This document shows positions 27,195 through 36,294 of a stretch of DNA of 64,000 nucleotides, one piece after another. The translations under genes were made by a program, and so were the position numbers. The stretch is taken from contig NZ_CP083954.1 of the NCBI RefSeq assembly GCF_006442975.2, forward strand, positions 5,029,501-5,093,500, in the 5' to 3' direction. Under the pieces are notes generated by a model. It was given only the letters and a program-made list of their open reading frames with translations. It was not told where the DNA came from and did not search any database. The first letter of the stretch is position 1. Every line of letters starts with the position of its first letter. This DNA is from Mesorhizobium sp. B2-1-1 (GTDB lineage Bacteria; Pseudomonadota; Alphaproteobacteria; Rhizobiales; Rhizobiaceae).

Positions 27195-28007
27195 TCATCG
27201 GCGCGGAAAGAGAACCTCGCCCATTCCAAGCACCGCGTTGTCGCCGCCATATTTATGTGGTGCGCTCCCCAGCAGCGGCCGTTTCAAAATGCCTTCGGCG
27301 ATCAGATGACGATCGATGATGGTGGCAAAAACGCTCTCGGGCGCGCCACACTCGACGAAGCTCGGCGACAGATGTCCCGGCGCGCGATCAAGAAGGATCG
27401 AACCGCGACGCATCAGGTAGCCGGGCATTTCACCTATGCCACCGGCTACCACCAGCGTGCCTGCGATCATGCGGCTGCCGGCATAGTCGCCCGAGCCTTT
27501 CAGCACCGAGATCAGACCGCGCCGCATCCGGTCCGCGGCGAAGGCGCCCGCCCTGCCCCTGACGATCAGCACGCCGCCATTCATGCCGGCCAGTTCGCCG
27601 ACGAGCGGCGCACCAAGGTGATCGCCGGCATTACCTGTTATCTCCAGCCTGCCGCCGCGCATGCCAGAGCCGGCGTGCGGCCCCGCATTGCCTTCGATCG
27701 TCAGCTTGCCGCTGCGCATGGCGCGCCCGGCCTGCGCGCCAGTATTGCCGATCACGCGAACCGATCCACCTCCCATGCCTTGCGCCACCCGGTCGAGGCG
27801 TGTGCTTCCACCTTCGAACACGATGCTAAGCGGATCGCTGCCGGCGAGGCGAAAAATGTCGCCCACCTTCGATCCGTGCTTCGACATGCCGATCCGGATT
27901 TTTTCGATATCCCGTCTTTCGCTCCCAGCAAGCCGCTCCGGCGTCAGCGGCGACAGGTCGAGGCGCTCAGGCGGTTCGGCAACAAGAGTGAAGGTCAGCG
28001 CCTTCAT
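27195..28007 (-). CDS. fhcC: Formyltransferase/hydrolase complex subunit C (FwdC-like)
   Basis: The 270-residue product is homologous to subunit C of formylmethanofuran dehydrogenase. Its middle is a series of glycine-rich beta-helix turns (IEGNAGPHAGSGMRGG, ITGNAGDHLGAPL, VVAGGIGEMPGYLMRRG). In methylotrophs the Fhc complex transfers the formyl group from formyl-H4MPT to methylofuran and hydrolyses it to formate, the last step of H4MPT-linked formaldehyde oxidation in the cytoplasm. It is the last gene of the fhcBADC set; its ATG overlaps the fhcD stop by 4 bp (ATGA). Confidence 0.95.
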   Translation of the reverse strand: MKALTFTLVAEPPERLDLSPLTPERLAGSERRDIEKIRIGMSKHGSKVGDIFRLAGSDPLSIVFEGGSTRLDRVAQGMGGGSVRVIGNTGAQAGRAMRSGKLTIEGNAGPHAGSGMRGGRLEITGNAGDHLGAPLVGELAGMNGGVLIVRGRAGAFAADRMRRGLISVLKGSGDYAGSRMIAGTLVVAGGIGEMPGYLMRRGSILLDRAPGHLSPSFVECGAPESVFATIIDRHLIAEGILKRPLLGSAPHKYGGDNAVLGMGEVLFPRR

Positions 28008-28912
28008 GGCAACATATCCTTCAGCGAATAGATGAACTTACCGAGCTTGCCGCCGTAATTGCCGGCGCCGATGCGAACCGCGCCTTTCTTCGGTCCGATC
28101 TGGATGACGGCCTTGATGCCGGCCTTCATCGCCGCGGCAACGGCATCATTGGTCTCACCATCAATGACGATTTCCAGGACGGCGTTGATGTCGGGGCCGA
28201 GCTCACTCGCAACCACACCGCGCAGTGTCGGCGCGTAGGCTTCGTTGGCCGAGGCGATCATGCCCTTGTATTTGCCACCTATCTTGGAACCCGAACGGGC
28301 GATGCCGCCCGGGAACGGCACGATGGCACCGGGCACCATTCCGATCGCGGCGACCGCGGCCTCGGCCGCGACCAATGCGTTGGCGCTGCTTTCGGCCATG
28401 ACAAAGAAATTGCCGCCGCCGACGGCTTCCTTCGTCAGTCCGGTTGTTGCCTCGCAGAGGAATTCACCATCCATGACGGGAATGCGCCAGAAATGCCTGT
28501 CGCCGATCTTCTTGGAGATTTGCCAGCCGTCGCCGAAATAACGCAGTGCCGAACCGAGCTTGAGCTTAGCGCTGCCCTCCAGCCCGGCAAAGCAGGCGGA
28601 GCCCGGCGAAGTCAAAACACACTGCCCGACGCGATTGAGCAGTTGCTTCTGCAATTCATCGGTTCCCATCGCGAAGATCATCACGCGGCAGCCGGGCCGG
28701 CCATCCGGGGTGGCTGACGGCGGCAGGTCGGCATCGATTGCCGCTTCGCAGCCGCAACCGATTACCGAGGTGGCGAAGCCGGTCATCGTGATCGCCGCCT
28801 GCCGTGCCCATTTCCGGTTCGGCGCGGTGATGATGATGGCGGTCGCCCGCATCCCGAAGGCTTCGGCAAAAGTATCGTCGATCGTTACGCCATTTACGCT
28901 CACGTTCGGCAT
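28004..28912 (-). CDS. fhcD: Formylmethanofuran:H4MPT formyltransferase (Ftr), Fhc subunit D
   Basis: The product is 302 residues, the usual length of Ftr. It begins MPNVSVNGVTIDDTFAEAF and carries the conserved tracts TAPNRKWARQAA, PGSACFAGLEG, IVPFPGGIARSGSKIGGKYK and GAVRIGAGNYGGKLGK. It catalyses formyl transfer between H4MPT and (methylo)furan. It overlaps fhcA by 13 bp upstream and fhcC by 4 bp downstream, so the subunits are probably translated in a coupled manner. Confidence 0.96.
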   Translation of the reverse strand: MPNVSVNGVTIDDTFAEAFGMRATAIIITAPNRKWARQAAITMTGFATSVIGCGCEAAIDADLPPSATPDGRPGCRVMIFAMGTDELQKQLLNRVGQCVLTSPGSACFAGLEGSAKLKLGSALRYFGDGWQISKKIGDRHFWRIPVMDGEFLCEATTGLTKEAVGGGNFFVMAESSANALVAAEAAVAAIGMVPGAIVPFPGGIARSGSKIGGKYKGMIASANEAYAPTLRGVVASELGPDINAVLEIVIDGETNDAVAAAMKAGIKAVIQIGPKKGAVRIGAGNYGGKLGKFIYSLKDMLP

Positions 28913-30531
28913 GGCACCTCGCCGAATGGCTGTTCACGCGCAATCGCGGAATCCGGGAAATTGAACCAATCCAAGGACAGGCCGTAGCGCTGCTGGTGAT
29001 AGTCCTCCAGACGCCGCACCATCGCCTTGTCCACAGGTGGATTAAGCCTGAGGGCCTTGCCCCAGCGGTAATGGATGATCTCCCCGTCCTGCACGACGAG
29101 ATCGCCATCCTTGAAAACATATGCCGCCTGTCCGAGCATTTTCGCGATACTTTCGTTCCTGCGATAGACAGCAATATCGGCTATCGCGCCGGCGCCGAGA
29201 TGGCCTCGATCCGTCAACCCAAGCAGCCTGGCCGGCGCTGCGCGCGTCATGATGGCTATTTCCTCGAACGTGTATTCGCGATCGATTGCGGACAGGGTAG
29301 AGTGCGCTAAGGCGGATCGTGAAAGTCCAGCGGCCATTTCGGTGCGTGCTTCCCGCCTCATCAGCAGCTCGAACAGAGCCGGATAAGCGGTAAAGGGTGC
29401 ACCGTTGGGGTGATCGGTGGTGAAGAACACACGCCAGGGATCGTCGATCAGGAGAAAAAGCTCGAGCCCGATCGCCCACTGCATCGTGCCATAAAAGTCC
29501 TTGCCATAGCTGTAGGGCACGATGCCGCCGCCATTGCCATCCCCGTCATGAATGACGGTCTTTTTCGGATGCGCGCTGCCCCGCGCCGAGAACTGCCGCA
29601 TGACGTCGGAGGAGACCGTGACCGTCTGGCCGAACATCACCTGACCGATATCGATGGTGACTTCCGGCGTCGTGTTGACCAGTTCGGCAAGCCGCGCGGC
29701 AGCGGAGGAAAATCTTCGCTTTCCTTCCGTGCCATAGCCATAGAACTGGAGGTGGGCAAGGTGCAGCGGCTGCCCATCCGCCGCCGCAATCGTCGCGGCC
29801 GCCGTGTCCGAAGATCCGGGAATGCCCAGATTGTTGCAATGGACATGCAAAGGATGCGGCAGGCCAAGATTGTCGACGGCGGCCTGCAGCGTCTTGACGA
29901 TGTTGCGCGAGCTGACGCCGTAGGAAGGCACCACATCGTCCAGCGCGAACGTGCGTGCGTTTTCCTTGAAGGCGGCCGCTGCACCGGCGTTGATCACCTT
30001 GACCCCGAGCGCTCGCGTCGAGGCGACCGTCCAGGCGACATAGTCCTCGATCATTTGAGGTGTGGCGGCGTCACGGATCATTGACAGCAGGAAGTCGTCG
30101 TTGCCGAGAATGGCGAGCGTCGCCTTGTCGATGATCGGGATGTCGGCCAGCTCGAGATGGGTGTGGAGTGCAGATCCCGGCGACATCGCCGGTTCGACGA
30201 CCGTCGTGAAGCCCATCTTGGCGTAGAGACAGCCGGTCTGGAAGGTCGACCAGCCGGCATTGGAGAGCGGCGTGGTCGCCGGTCGGGCCTGATGGGCGGC
30301 ATGCTGTTCGGGCAAGAGAAGCCGCGCGGTATTCACGTTACCGCCGCCAATGTGGGAGTGGATGTCGATGGCGCCCGCCATCACGATGCAGCCGGCGGCT
30401 TCGATGGTCCGGTCGGCCACCCCCTCAGCCGGCGCCGCGACGATCTTGCCGTCCTTGATCCACAGGTCGCCCTTGCCGAGACGGCTGTTGACGGGGTCGA
30501 CGATGTCGCCGTTGGCAATTTTCGTCAGCAT
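28900..30531 (-). CDS. fhcA: Formyltransferase/hydrolase complex subunit A (FwdA-like amidohydrolase)
   Basis: The 543-residue protein is an amidohydrolase-superfamily member. Metal-binding HSH is in GAIDIHSHIGG near the N-terminus, with further His residues in PLHVHCNNLG and LHLAHLQF and an Asp in FFTTDHPNGAPF. It hydrolyses formylmethylofuran to formate. In bacteria the complex lacks the tungsten/molybdenum redox reaction of the archaeal enzyme. The start at 30531 overlaps fhcB by 7 bp. Confidence 0.96.
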   Translation of the reverse strand: MLTKIANGDIVDPVNSRLGKGDLWIKDGKIVAAPAEGVADRTIEAAGCIVMAGAIDIHSHIGGGNVNTARLLLPEQHAAHQARPATTPLSNAGWSTFQTGCLYAKMGFTTVVEPAMSPGSALHTHLELADIPIIDKATLAILGNDDFLLSMIRDAATPQMIEDYVAWTVASTRALGVKVINAGAAAAFKENARTFALDDVVPSYGVSSRNIVKTLQAAVDNLGLPHPLHVHCNNLGIPGSSDTAAATIAAADGQPLHLAHLQFYGYGTEGKRRFSSAAARLAELVNTTPEVTIDIGQVMFGQTVTVSSDVMRQFSARGSAHPKKTVIHDGDGNGGGIVPYSYGKDFYGTMQWAIGLELFLLIDDPWRVFFTTDHPNGAPFTAYPALFELLMRREARTEMAAGLSRSALAHSTLSAIDREYTFEEIAIMTRAAPARLLGLTDRGHLGAGAIADIAVYRRNESIAKMLGQAAYVFKDGDLVVQDGEIIHYRWGKALRLNPPVDKAMVRRLEDYHQQRYGLSLDWFNFPDSAIAREQPFGEVPCRT

Positions 30532-31631
30532 GGCAATGCCTCGGCGAAAACCCGACTGGCGACCAAGCGAATGATCGTCGCGGCGGAGGGCAATTTCGAA
30601 GCAGCGCGGGTATCAGTCGACTTCAGCGAGCCGGTACGGCTGGAATAGACAACCGCATCGTGATCGACTCCAGCTTCGCCAATGGCGATGGTGACCGCGG
30701 CGCCTGTGACCGGCTCTTCCGTTTTAGCCAGCGCAATCAGTGCCATGCGTCCCGTTTTTCTCGGGAGTTGGGCAACCGTGGCGGAGATCCGCAGGTGCAG
30801 GTCGGCTTCGCCGGCGGCGATCATGCGCGCCACATCGTAACGCCAGGGATCGAATTCCGGGAAGCCCCGCGCAAAGCCCGTGCGCAATGGAAAACCTGTC
30901 ATCCAGGTCGAGGCGAGCACGCTTCCCCACCCGTTTTCGCTCGCGGGCAGATGAAGGCCAGATGCACGTGATTTGCGATTGAGATCGGCGATCAGCCCCT
31001 GCAGCATCTCCAACGCCAACCCATCGGTGGCGTGGCCTGAAAACAGGAACACGGGAAAGTGCGCAGCCGCCAGAGCCTTGGCGAAATCGTTGAAGTTCGA
31101 CACCGGTCGCGATGTTTGCCGCCCCTTGTACTGCGCCCTCAGCGCCGCCAGCGTGGCGCCGAGGCTAGCCTGGCCACAGGAAAGGAGCGTTGCCTTGCGC
31201 CCGTTTTTCAACGGCGGCGCGGACACCCCGTTCGATCCCACCAGGAAGAACTCGCGCTCAATCCCGGTCGAGAGATCGGGCCTGGTCGAGAGATCGGGAA
31301 CCGTGCCAGCGAGTTCGGTAACAAGATCATGATGGGTTTGTGCGAGTTCGCCCACGATCACCACGATATCGGCACGCCGGCGCGTCTCCCCAGGGGCGAC
31401 GGTCATCGCGCCCCTGTCGGTAAAAAGCATGGTCTCTCGGGCAAGTGCCGCGCCGTCGGTGTGATCGTATGCCGCGCCAAGCCGCTCGGCCAGCGCGATC
31501 GCCGCCCTCGTGCCGTGTATGTCCGTATCAAAGCTGAAAACCGGGCACCGGCTTGACGATAACAGCGACGCGGCATGCGCAGCCGCGCGCTCGACCAGCG
31601 CTTCCCGGTTGCCTATCCAAGCAACCGCCAT
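30525..31631 (-). CDS. fhcB: Formyltransferase/hydrolase complex subunit B (FwdB-like)
   Basis: The 368-residue product resembles FwdB/FmdB formylmethanofuran dehydrogenase subunits but is shortened, as is usual for bacterial FhcB, which has lost the molybdopterin and iron-sulfur features. Visible family segments are FSFDTDIHGTRAAIAL, VVIVGELAQTH and FPVFLFSGHATDGLALEML. No CxxC cluster motif is seen, in keeping with a non-redox role. It is the first gene of fhcBADC; a 118-bp gap separates it from the pterin dehydratase gene read in the same direction. Confidence 0.93.
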   Translation of the reverse strand: MAVAWIGNREALVERAAAHAASLLSSSRCPVFSFDTDIHGTRAAIALAERLGAAYDHTDGAALARETMLFTDRGAMTVAPGETRRRADIVVIVGELAQTHHDLVTELAGTVPDLSTRPDLSTGIEREFFLVGSNGVSAPPLKNGRKATLLSCGQASLGATLAALRAQYKGRQTSRPVSNFNDFAKALAAAHFPVFLFSGHATDGLALEMLQGLIADLNRKSRASGLHLPASENGWGSVLASTWMTGFPLRTGFARGFPEFDPWRYDVARMIAAGEADLHLRISATVAQLPRKTGRMALIALAKTEEPVTGAAVTIAIGEAGVDHDAVVYSSRTGSLKSTDTRAASKLPSAATIIRLVASRVFAEALPC

Positions 31632-31749
31632 TCGCTACACTACTTTCTGGTGCCGGCCCGATCCTAGACGAAACTGGATTGGCCGTGAACCCCGCTTGCC
31701 AGCAGATTAACGAATGTTTTCATACGCTATCAACAAACTCCGACCGCGC

Positions 31750-32130
31750 TTAATCATATTTGATGTAAGCGAAGCGTTGATCAGTCGCCGGAGTTCCCTC
31801 CAGCGCTCCGCCTTCCTTGGCCGGCTGCCACTGGACAACGTCCTCGATCTTTCTCGCCAAGTCGAAGTCCTTGTCGGTGATACCCTTCGCCGCGTGGTTC
31901 ATCAGGCGTACCTCGACCCAGGCATAGGAAGCGGTGATATCGGGATGGTGCCACGCCGCCTCGGCGAGATGGCCAACCGTGTTGACGACCATCAGCGTCG
32001 ACTTCCAACTGTGGGTCTTGTATTTGCGCCGGATCCAGCCGTTTTCGTAGCGCCATTTCGGCAGCTCCTTCTCAAGCCGGTCGGCAATCTCGGCGTCCGA
32101 ATAGACCTTCTCCTTGACCGTTTCGCTCAT
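31750..32130 (-). CDS. Pterin-4a-carbinolamine dehydratase (PCD)-like protein
   Basis: The product has 126 residues, slightly longer than typical PCD (~100). The active-site signature HHPDITASYAWVEVRL is present (His61, His62, Pro63) and His79 lies in LMNHAAKGIT. PCD removes water from 4a-hydroxytetrahydropterins. In H4MPT gene clusters of methylotrophs a PCD homologue recurs and is thought to act in H4MPT biosynthesis or maintenance rather than in phenylalanine hydroxylation; no phhA-like gene is nearby. A ~25-residue C-terminal extension (KEGGALEGTPATDQRF) is distinctive. Confidence 0.88.
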   Translation of the reverse strand: MSETVKEKVYSDAEIADRLEKELPKWRYENGWIRRKYKTHSWKSTLMVVNTVGHLAEAAWHHPDITASYAWVEVRLMNHAAKGITDKDFDLARKIEDVVQWQPAKEGGALEGTPATDQRFAYIKYD

Positions 32131-32250
32131 CTCGACCTCCCCGAATTGCTCGGTCCGTCAACACGACAGGCCAAAGCAGAAACATGAATGCACTCTCTTT
32201 GGCTTGCTCCCTCGACGAAAACAGTTATCATCGTGGCGGGCACCTAAACT

Positions 32251-32272
32251 TCCATGATGCATCCATGATGCA
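32251..32272. repeat. Perfect tandem 11-bp direct repeat upstream of mptG
   Basis: TCCATGATGCA occurs twice head to tail (32251-32261 and 32262-32272). It ends 15 bases before the mptG ATG (32288), in the 157-bp divergent space between the PCD gene and mptG. It may be a regulator half-site pair or simple slippage; no function is shown. Confidence 0.6.
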
Positions 32273-32287
32273 CCCATCGGGGGGCAG

Positions 32288-33259
32288 ATGTCGAATTTTG
32301 TTACCGTACGAGTGCCCGCTCGCCTTCACCTTGGCTTCCTCGATCTCAATGGCGATGCCGGACGTCGCTTTGGCAGCGTTGGGCTTCCGTTGAGTGAACC
32401 CGAAACCGTTGTCACCCTGTCGCGGTCCGGCGAGACCATAGTCGAAGGTTCCGAGAGCGTTCGCGCCGGTGAGCACTTGTCGACGCTCTGCAGGCATCTC
32501 GGCATTCGCGGCCAGCACCATTTGGTGATCGAACAGTCGATCCCGAGTCACGCCGGCCTTGGGTCCGGCACGCAGATCGCCCTTGCCGTCGCCTCTGCAT
32601 TGCGAACGCTCCACAACCTGCCTCTCGATGTCGCCGGCGACGCGACCCTGCTCGAACGAGGCGGCCGATCTGGAATCGGCATCGCAAGTTTCGAAGACGG
32701 CGGCGTGATTGTCGACGCGGGCAAGGACGAGCGTGGCGGACCGCCTCCGGTCGTGGCGCGGCTGCCGTTTCCCGAAGAATGGCGCGTCATCCTCATCCTC
32801 GACCATGCCGGGCATGGACTGCATGGCGAGGCAGAGGTCGCGGCGTTCCGTTCACTGCCACCCTTCCCGACGGCGGGCAGCGGCGAGATCTGCCGGAGGG
32901 TACTGATGGGTATCATGCCGGCCTTGGTCGAGCGCGATCTTGCGGCATTCGGCGCTGCCGTCACCGCGATACAGATGCTGATCGGCAGCCATTTCGCTCC
33001 GGCGCAGGGCGGTGTGTTCACCTCAAAGCGGGTCGAGATGGTCGCTCACCGTCTCAATAAAGCGGGCGCCGTCGGGATCGGCCAGAGTTCCTGGGGACCC
33101 ACAGGCTTTGCCTTCGCGCCGTCGCATGACGCCGCGCTCAAATTCGTCGGCGCGGTTCAGAAGACAGCCGTTGAAGACGGCCTTCAGATCAAGATCGTCA
33201 AAGGCAGGAACTCCGGCGCGAAGATCAGTTCGACCGGACTCGGTCTCGTCGGCAGCTGA
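32288..33259 (+). CDS. mptG: Beta-ribofuranosylaminobenzene 5'-phosphate synthase
   Basis: The 323-residue protein is of the GHMP-kinase fold family and begins VTVRVPARLHLGFLDLNG, with the nucleotide-binding-like loop PSHAGLGSGTQIALA and the tract GVGRS-like GGRSGIGIASFEDGGV. It condenses p-aminobenzoate with phosphoribosyl pyrophosphate, losing CO2, in the first committed step of (tetrahydro)methanopterin synthesis. ATG 32288 is preceded by a G-rich ribosome site (GGGGGGCAG). It opens a rightward run of C1 genes with mtdB. Confidence 0.94.
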   Translation: MSNFVTVRVPARLHLGFLDLNGDAGRRFGSVGLPLSEPETVVTLSRSGETIVEGSESVRAGEHLSTLCRHLGIRGQHHLVIEQSIPSHAGLGSGTQIALAVASALRTLHNLPLDVAGDATLLERGGRSGIGIASFEDGGVIVDAGKDERGGPPPVVARLPFPEEWRVILILDHAGHGLHGEAEVAAFRSLPPFPTAGSGEICRRVLMGIMPALVERDLAAFGAAVTAIQMLIGSHFAPAQGGVFTSKRVEMVAHRLNKAGAVGIGQSSWGPTGFAFAPSHDAALKFVGAVQKTAVEDGLQIKIVKGRNSGAKISSTGLGLVGS

Positions 33260-33288
33260 CGCTCAGATTCCAAGCAGAAAGGCGAGAA

Positions 33289-34182
33289 ATGGCCCGCAAA
33301 CATATCCTGCATATGCTGACGCCGTTGAAGCACATGAGCCCGTTCGACGTGAACATGGCGCTCGACACGGGCTTCGACAGTGTAGTCCCCTATGTCGATG
33401 TTGGCCTTGGCGAGGTGACAGGCCTGGTTCAGGACGCGATCTTTTCGCGTCCGCCGGATGCCGGCGTCGATACCGGCATCTTTATCGCCGGGAAGGATGC
33501 TTCGTTGGCGCTCGACATGTTCGATGCCGCGAAAAAGGCGATGGTGCCGCCTTTCCAGGTTTCGGTATTTGCCGATCCAGCCGGCTCGTTCACCACGGCC
33601 GCGGCGATGGTGGCCAAGGTCGAAAAGGCGTTGGAGAAGAAATTCGAGCGCGGGCTGAAGGACACGAGGGTGGCTGTTTTCGGCGCCACCGGCGTGGTTG
33701 GCTTCTGCACCGCCGTCATCGCGGCAAGGGAGGGCGCCCGCGTCACGCTTGTCGGCCATGACGGCATCGAAAGGGTGAAACAGATCGCTGCCGAGATCAA
33801 AAGCCGATTCAAGATCGGTGTCGATGCGGCTGACGGATCGAGCGATGCCCGGAAAACCGATCTGGTCGAAGCAAGTGAGGTCATACTGGCTTGTGCGAAA
33901 GCCGGCGTCCAGGTGGTTTCAAAGGCCCAGTTGAGAGGCAGCGGCTTGCTTATCGCCGCCGACGTCAACGCGGTCCGGCCCGCAGGCATCGAAGGATTGG
34001 CCGTCAATGCCAATGGCGACCCGCTAGAAGCGGCAAAGGCCGTCGGAATTGGCCCCCTTGCCATCGGCAACGTCAAATATAAGGTCGAGTCTGGCCTTTT
34101 CAAAAGAATGATCGAATCCGAAAAAACGATCGCGCTCGATTTCCAGGAAGCGTTTTCCCTTGCACGCGAGATTGCCAAATAG
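33289..34182 (+). CDS. mtdB: NAD(P)-dependent methylene-H4MPT dehydrogenase
   Basis: This 297-residue product matches the bacterial MtdB family. It starts ARKHILHMLTPLKHMSPFDV, has the Rossmann nucleotide loop VAVFGATGVVGFCTAVIA at about residues 125-142, and ends NVKYKVESGLFKRMIES. It oxidises methylene-H4MPT to methenyl-H4MPT with NAD+ or NADP+ in formaldehyde dissimilation. ATG 33289 lies 29 bp after the mptG stop. Its 3' end overlaps the ATP-grasp gene that follows. Confidence 0.96.
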   Translation: MARKHILHMLTPLKHMSPFDVNMALDTGFDSVVPYVDVGLGEVTGLVQDAIFSRPPDAGVDTGIFIAGKDASLALDMFDAAKKAMVPPFQVSVFADPAGSFTTAAAMVAKVEKALEKKFERGLKDTRVAVFGATGVVGFCTAVIAAREGARVTLVGHDGIERVKQIAAEIKSRFKIGVDAADGSSDARKTDLVEASEVILACAKAGVQVVSKAQLRGSGLLIAADVNAVRPAGIEGLAVNANGDPLEAAKAVGIGPLAIGNVKYKVESGLFKRMIESEKTIALDFQEAFSLAREIAK

Positions 34183-35290
34183 CGCCAGATCTCTGCTGAT
34201 CGCGGCGATTTCAGGCCGGGCATTGGCCATGGCTGCGCGGCGTGCGGGCTACCGTCCGTTGGTCGCTGATTTCTTCTGCGATACCGATACGGTTGCGCTG
34301 GCAGAACGAACGACCAAGCTGCCGGGTAACCTACAGGACGGCATCGACGGCGAGCGCATCATCGAGACGCTTCGGGACCTGGTCGGCGAAGACCAGCCGG
34401 TCGCCGTCGTCCTGGGCTCGGGTTTTGAGCGGATGACGGAGACTGTCGACGCCGTCGCTCGCCATTTTCCGCTTGCCGGCAATCGCGGCGCGGCGATCAG
34501 CAGGATCAAGGACCCGCAATTGCTGGCCGCGGATTGTGCCGAACTCGCCATCCCACATCCGGAATTCCGGTGGGATCGACCGCCTGAGCCAGACAGCTGG
34601 GTGGCCAAGACCGTGGGCGGCGCCGGGGGTGGGCATATCAGACAGGCGGCCGGAGAAAGCCAGACCACCGGCCGCTATTTCCAGCGTTTCGTCGCCGGAC
34701 GCAGCATCTCGGCCCTGTTCGTCGGCGACGGCCAGGCCGCGCGCATCGTCGGCTTCAGCCAACAATGGACTTCCCCCGTCTCCACGGCGCCCTACCGCTA
34801 TGGCGGGGCCGTGCGGCTGAGACGCTTCGACCGCAGGCAGGCGGCGGTCATCGGCGGCTGGCTTTCAGCCCTGACGCGCCGTGCCGGCCTGGTTGGATTG
34901 TGCAGCGCCGATCTCATTCGCGGATCGGATGGCTACAAGCTCATCGAGATCAATCCGCGGCCAGGCGCCACGCTGGACATTTTTGACGAGGCCGACGCGC
35001 CGCTGATCGAAGCACATCTGCGAGCTGCAACCGGCGGAACTTACCGTTTGCCACGCTTCGTCGATTCGATGGCTTCAATGGTGATCTACGCCGCGACGCC
35101 AATCGCGCGGTTTCCGTCGATTGCGTGGCCCGAATGGACCGCTGACCATCAGTCGCCCGGCACCCCTCTGATTGCCGGCGACCCCGTCTGCACCGTCTTC
35201 GCGCGCGGTCCGAACGCCGATTTGACCAGGCGGCTCATCAAGGGGCAAGCCCGCCGGTTGCAACTCCAATGGGAGGGAGACCGGACATGA
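34160..35290 (+). CDS. ATP-grasp carboligase of the H4MPT/methylofuran cluster
   Basis: The product is about 372-376 residues; TTG 34160 (overlapping mtdB by 23 bp) or TTG 34172 are the possible starts. ATP-grasp features include the glycine-rich loop WVAKTVGGAGGGHIR and the Mg-binding strand KLIEINPRPGATLDIFD. This COG2232-like family recurs in bacterial H4MPT clusters. It is presumed to ligate an amino acid such as glutamate onto the C1 carrier; the archaeal tyramine-glutamate ligase MfnD is a functional analogue to consider. The substrate cannot be read from sequence. Its stop overlaps the mch start (ATGA). Confidence 0.85.
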   Translation: MHARLPNSARSLLIAAISGRALAMAARRAGYRPLVADFFCDTDTVALAERTTKLPGNLQDGIDGERIIETLRDLVGEDQPVAVVLGSGFERMTETVDAVARHFPLAGNRGAAISRIKDPQLLAADCAELAIPHPEFRWDRPPEPDSWVAKTVGGAGGGHIRQAAGESQTTGRYFQRFVAGRSISALFVGDGQAARIVGFSQQWTSPVSTAPYRYGGAVRLRRFDRRQAAVIGGWLSALTRRAGLVGLCSADLIRGSDGYKLIEINPRPGATLDIFDEADAPLIEAHLRAATGGTYRLPRFVDSMASMVIYAATPIARFPSIAWPEWTADHQSPGTPLIAGDPVCTVFARGPNADLTRRLIKGQARRLQLQWEGDRT

Positions 35291-36243
35291 AAGACGGTTC
35301 GGCATTCCTGAACGACAATGCACAGCGCATCGCTGACGGCATGATCAGCGACGCCGAACGGCTGCGGATCGCCGCTTCCAAGGGAACCTTGGGCGAGCTC
35401 CTTATCGATGTCGGCGCCAAGGCGCCCGGCAGCATCGAGGCCGGGCTGCGCATGGCGGAGGCGGCGATGGGCGGTCTCGGCAGCGTTTCGGTGTTTATGG
35501 ACCGCACGGAGCGGAAATGGCCGTTCACCGTCGAGGTGCGCTCGTCGCAGCCCGTACTGGCCTGCCTAGGCAGTCAATATGCGGGCTGGAACCTGTCTGC
35601 GCAGGACTATTTCGCCATGGGATCGGGACCGGCGCGGGCACTCGCCCGCGTCGAACCCCTGTTCGACGCGCTTTCCTATCGAGACACCGCATCGTCCGCC
35701 GTGCTTATCCTGGAGACTGCCAAACCGCCTCCCCCAGCAATCGTCGAGAAAGTGAGCAAGGCAACCGGACTGGCAACCGACAAGCTCACCTTCCTCTACG
35801 CGCCGACGCAAAGCCTTGCCGGCAGCCTGCAGATCGTTGCGCGCGCGCTCGAGGTTGCCCTGCACAAGGCCAACGATCTCAAATTTCCGCTGGAGAACGT
35901 TGTCGACGGCATCGGAGCGGCGCCAATCCCCGCCCCCCACCCGGATTTCCTGACCGCCATGGGCAGAACGAACGATGCCATCATCTATGGCGGCAGCGTC
36001 CAGCTCTTCGTAAAAGGGTCGGCAAAAGAGGCCAGCAACCTCGCGGAGAAACTTCCGAGCCGCGCCTCACGGGACTACGGTCAACCCTTTGCCGAGATCT
36101 TCAAGCGGTTCAAGGGGGATTTCTATGCCATCGATCCACTGTTGTTCAGCCCGGCCGAAGTGATCGTGACGGCGATCGAAACCGGCGACACGTTTCGCGC
36201 TGGCCGGCGTGATCCAAAGATGCTCGAACGGAGCCTCGGTTAG
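35287..36243 (+). CDS. mch: Methenyl-H4MPT cyclohydrolase
   Basis: ATG 35287 is chosen over an upstream start at 35269 because GGGAGGGA lies at 35272-35279 and it forms an ATGA overlap with the preceding gene. The 318-residue product carries Mch family segments: LNDNAQRIADGM, PVLACLGSQYAGWNL, FAMGSGPARALAR, GRTNDAIIYGG and FYAIDPLLFSPAEV. It hydrolyses methenyl-H4MPT to formyl-H4MPT, linking mtdB to the Fhc complex. Confidence 0.96.
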   Translation: MKDGSAFLNDNAQRIADGMISDAERLRIAASKGTLGELLIDVGAKAPGSIEAGLRMAEAAMGGLGSVSVFMDRTERKWPFTVEVRSSQPVLACLGSQYAGWNLSAQDYFAMGSGPARALARVEPLFDALSYRDTASSAVLILETAKPPPPAIVEKVSKATGLATDKLTFLYAPTQSLAGSLQIVARALEVALHKANDLKFPLENVVDGIGAAPIPAPHPDFLTAMGRTNDAIIYGGSVQLFVKGSAKEASNLAEKLPSRASRDYGQPFAEIFKRFKGDFYAIDPLLFSPAEVIVTAIETGDTFRAGRRDPKMLERSLG

Positions 36244-36294
36244 CATGGCGGCACAAAGAGACCCGTCCGTCATCCGCCACATCCGAGGCACCAC

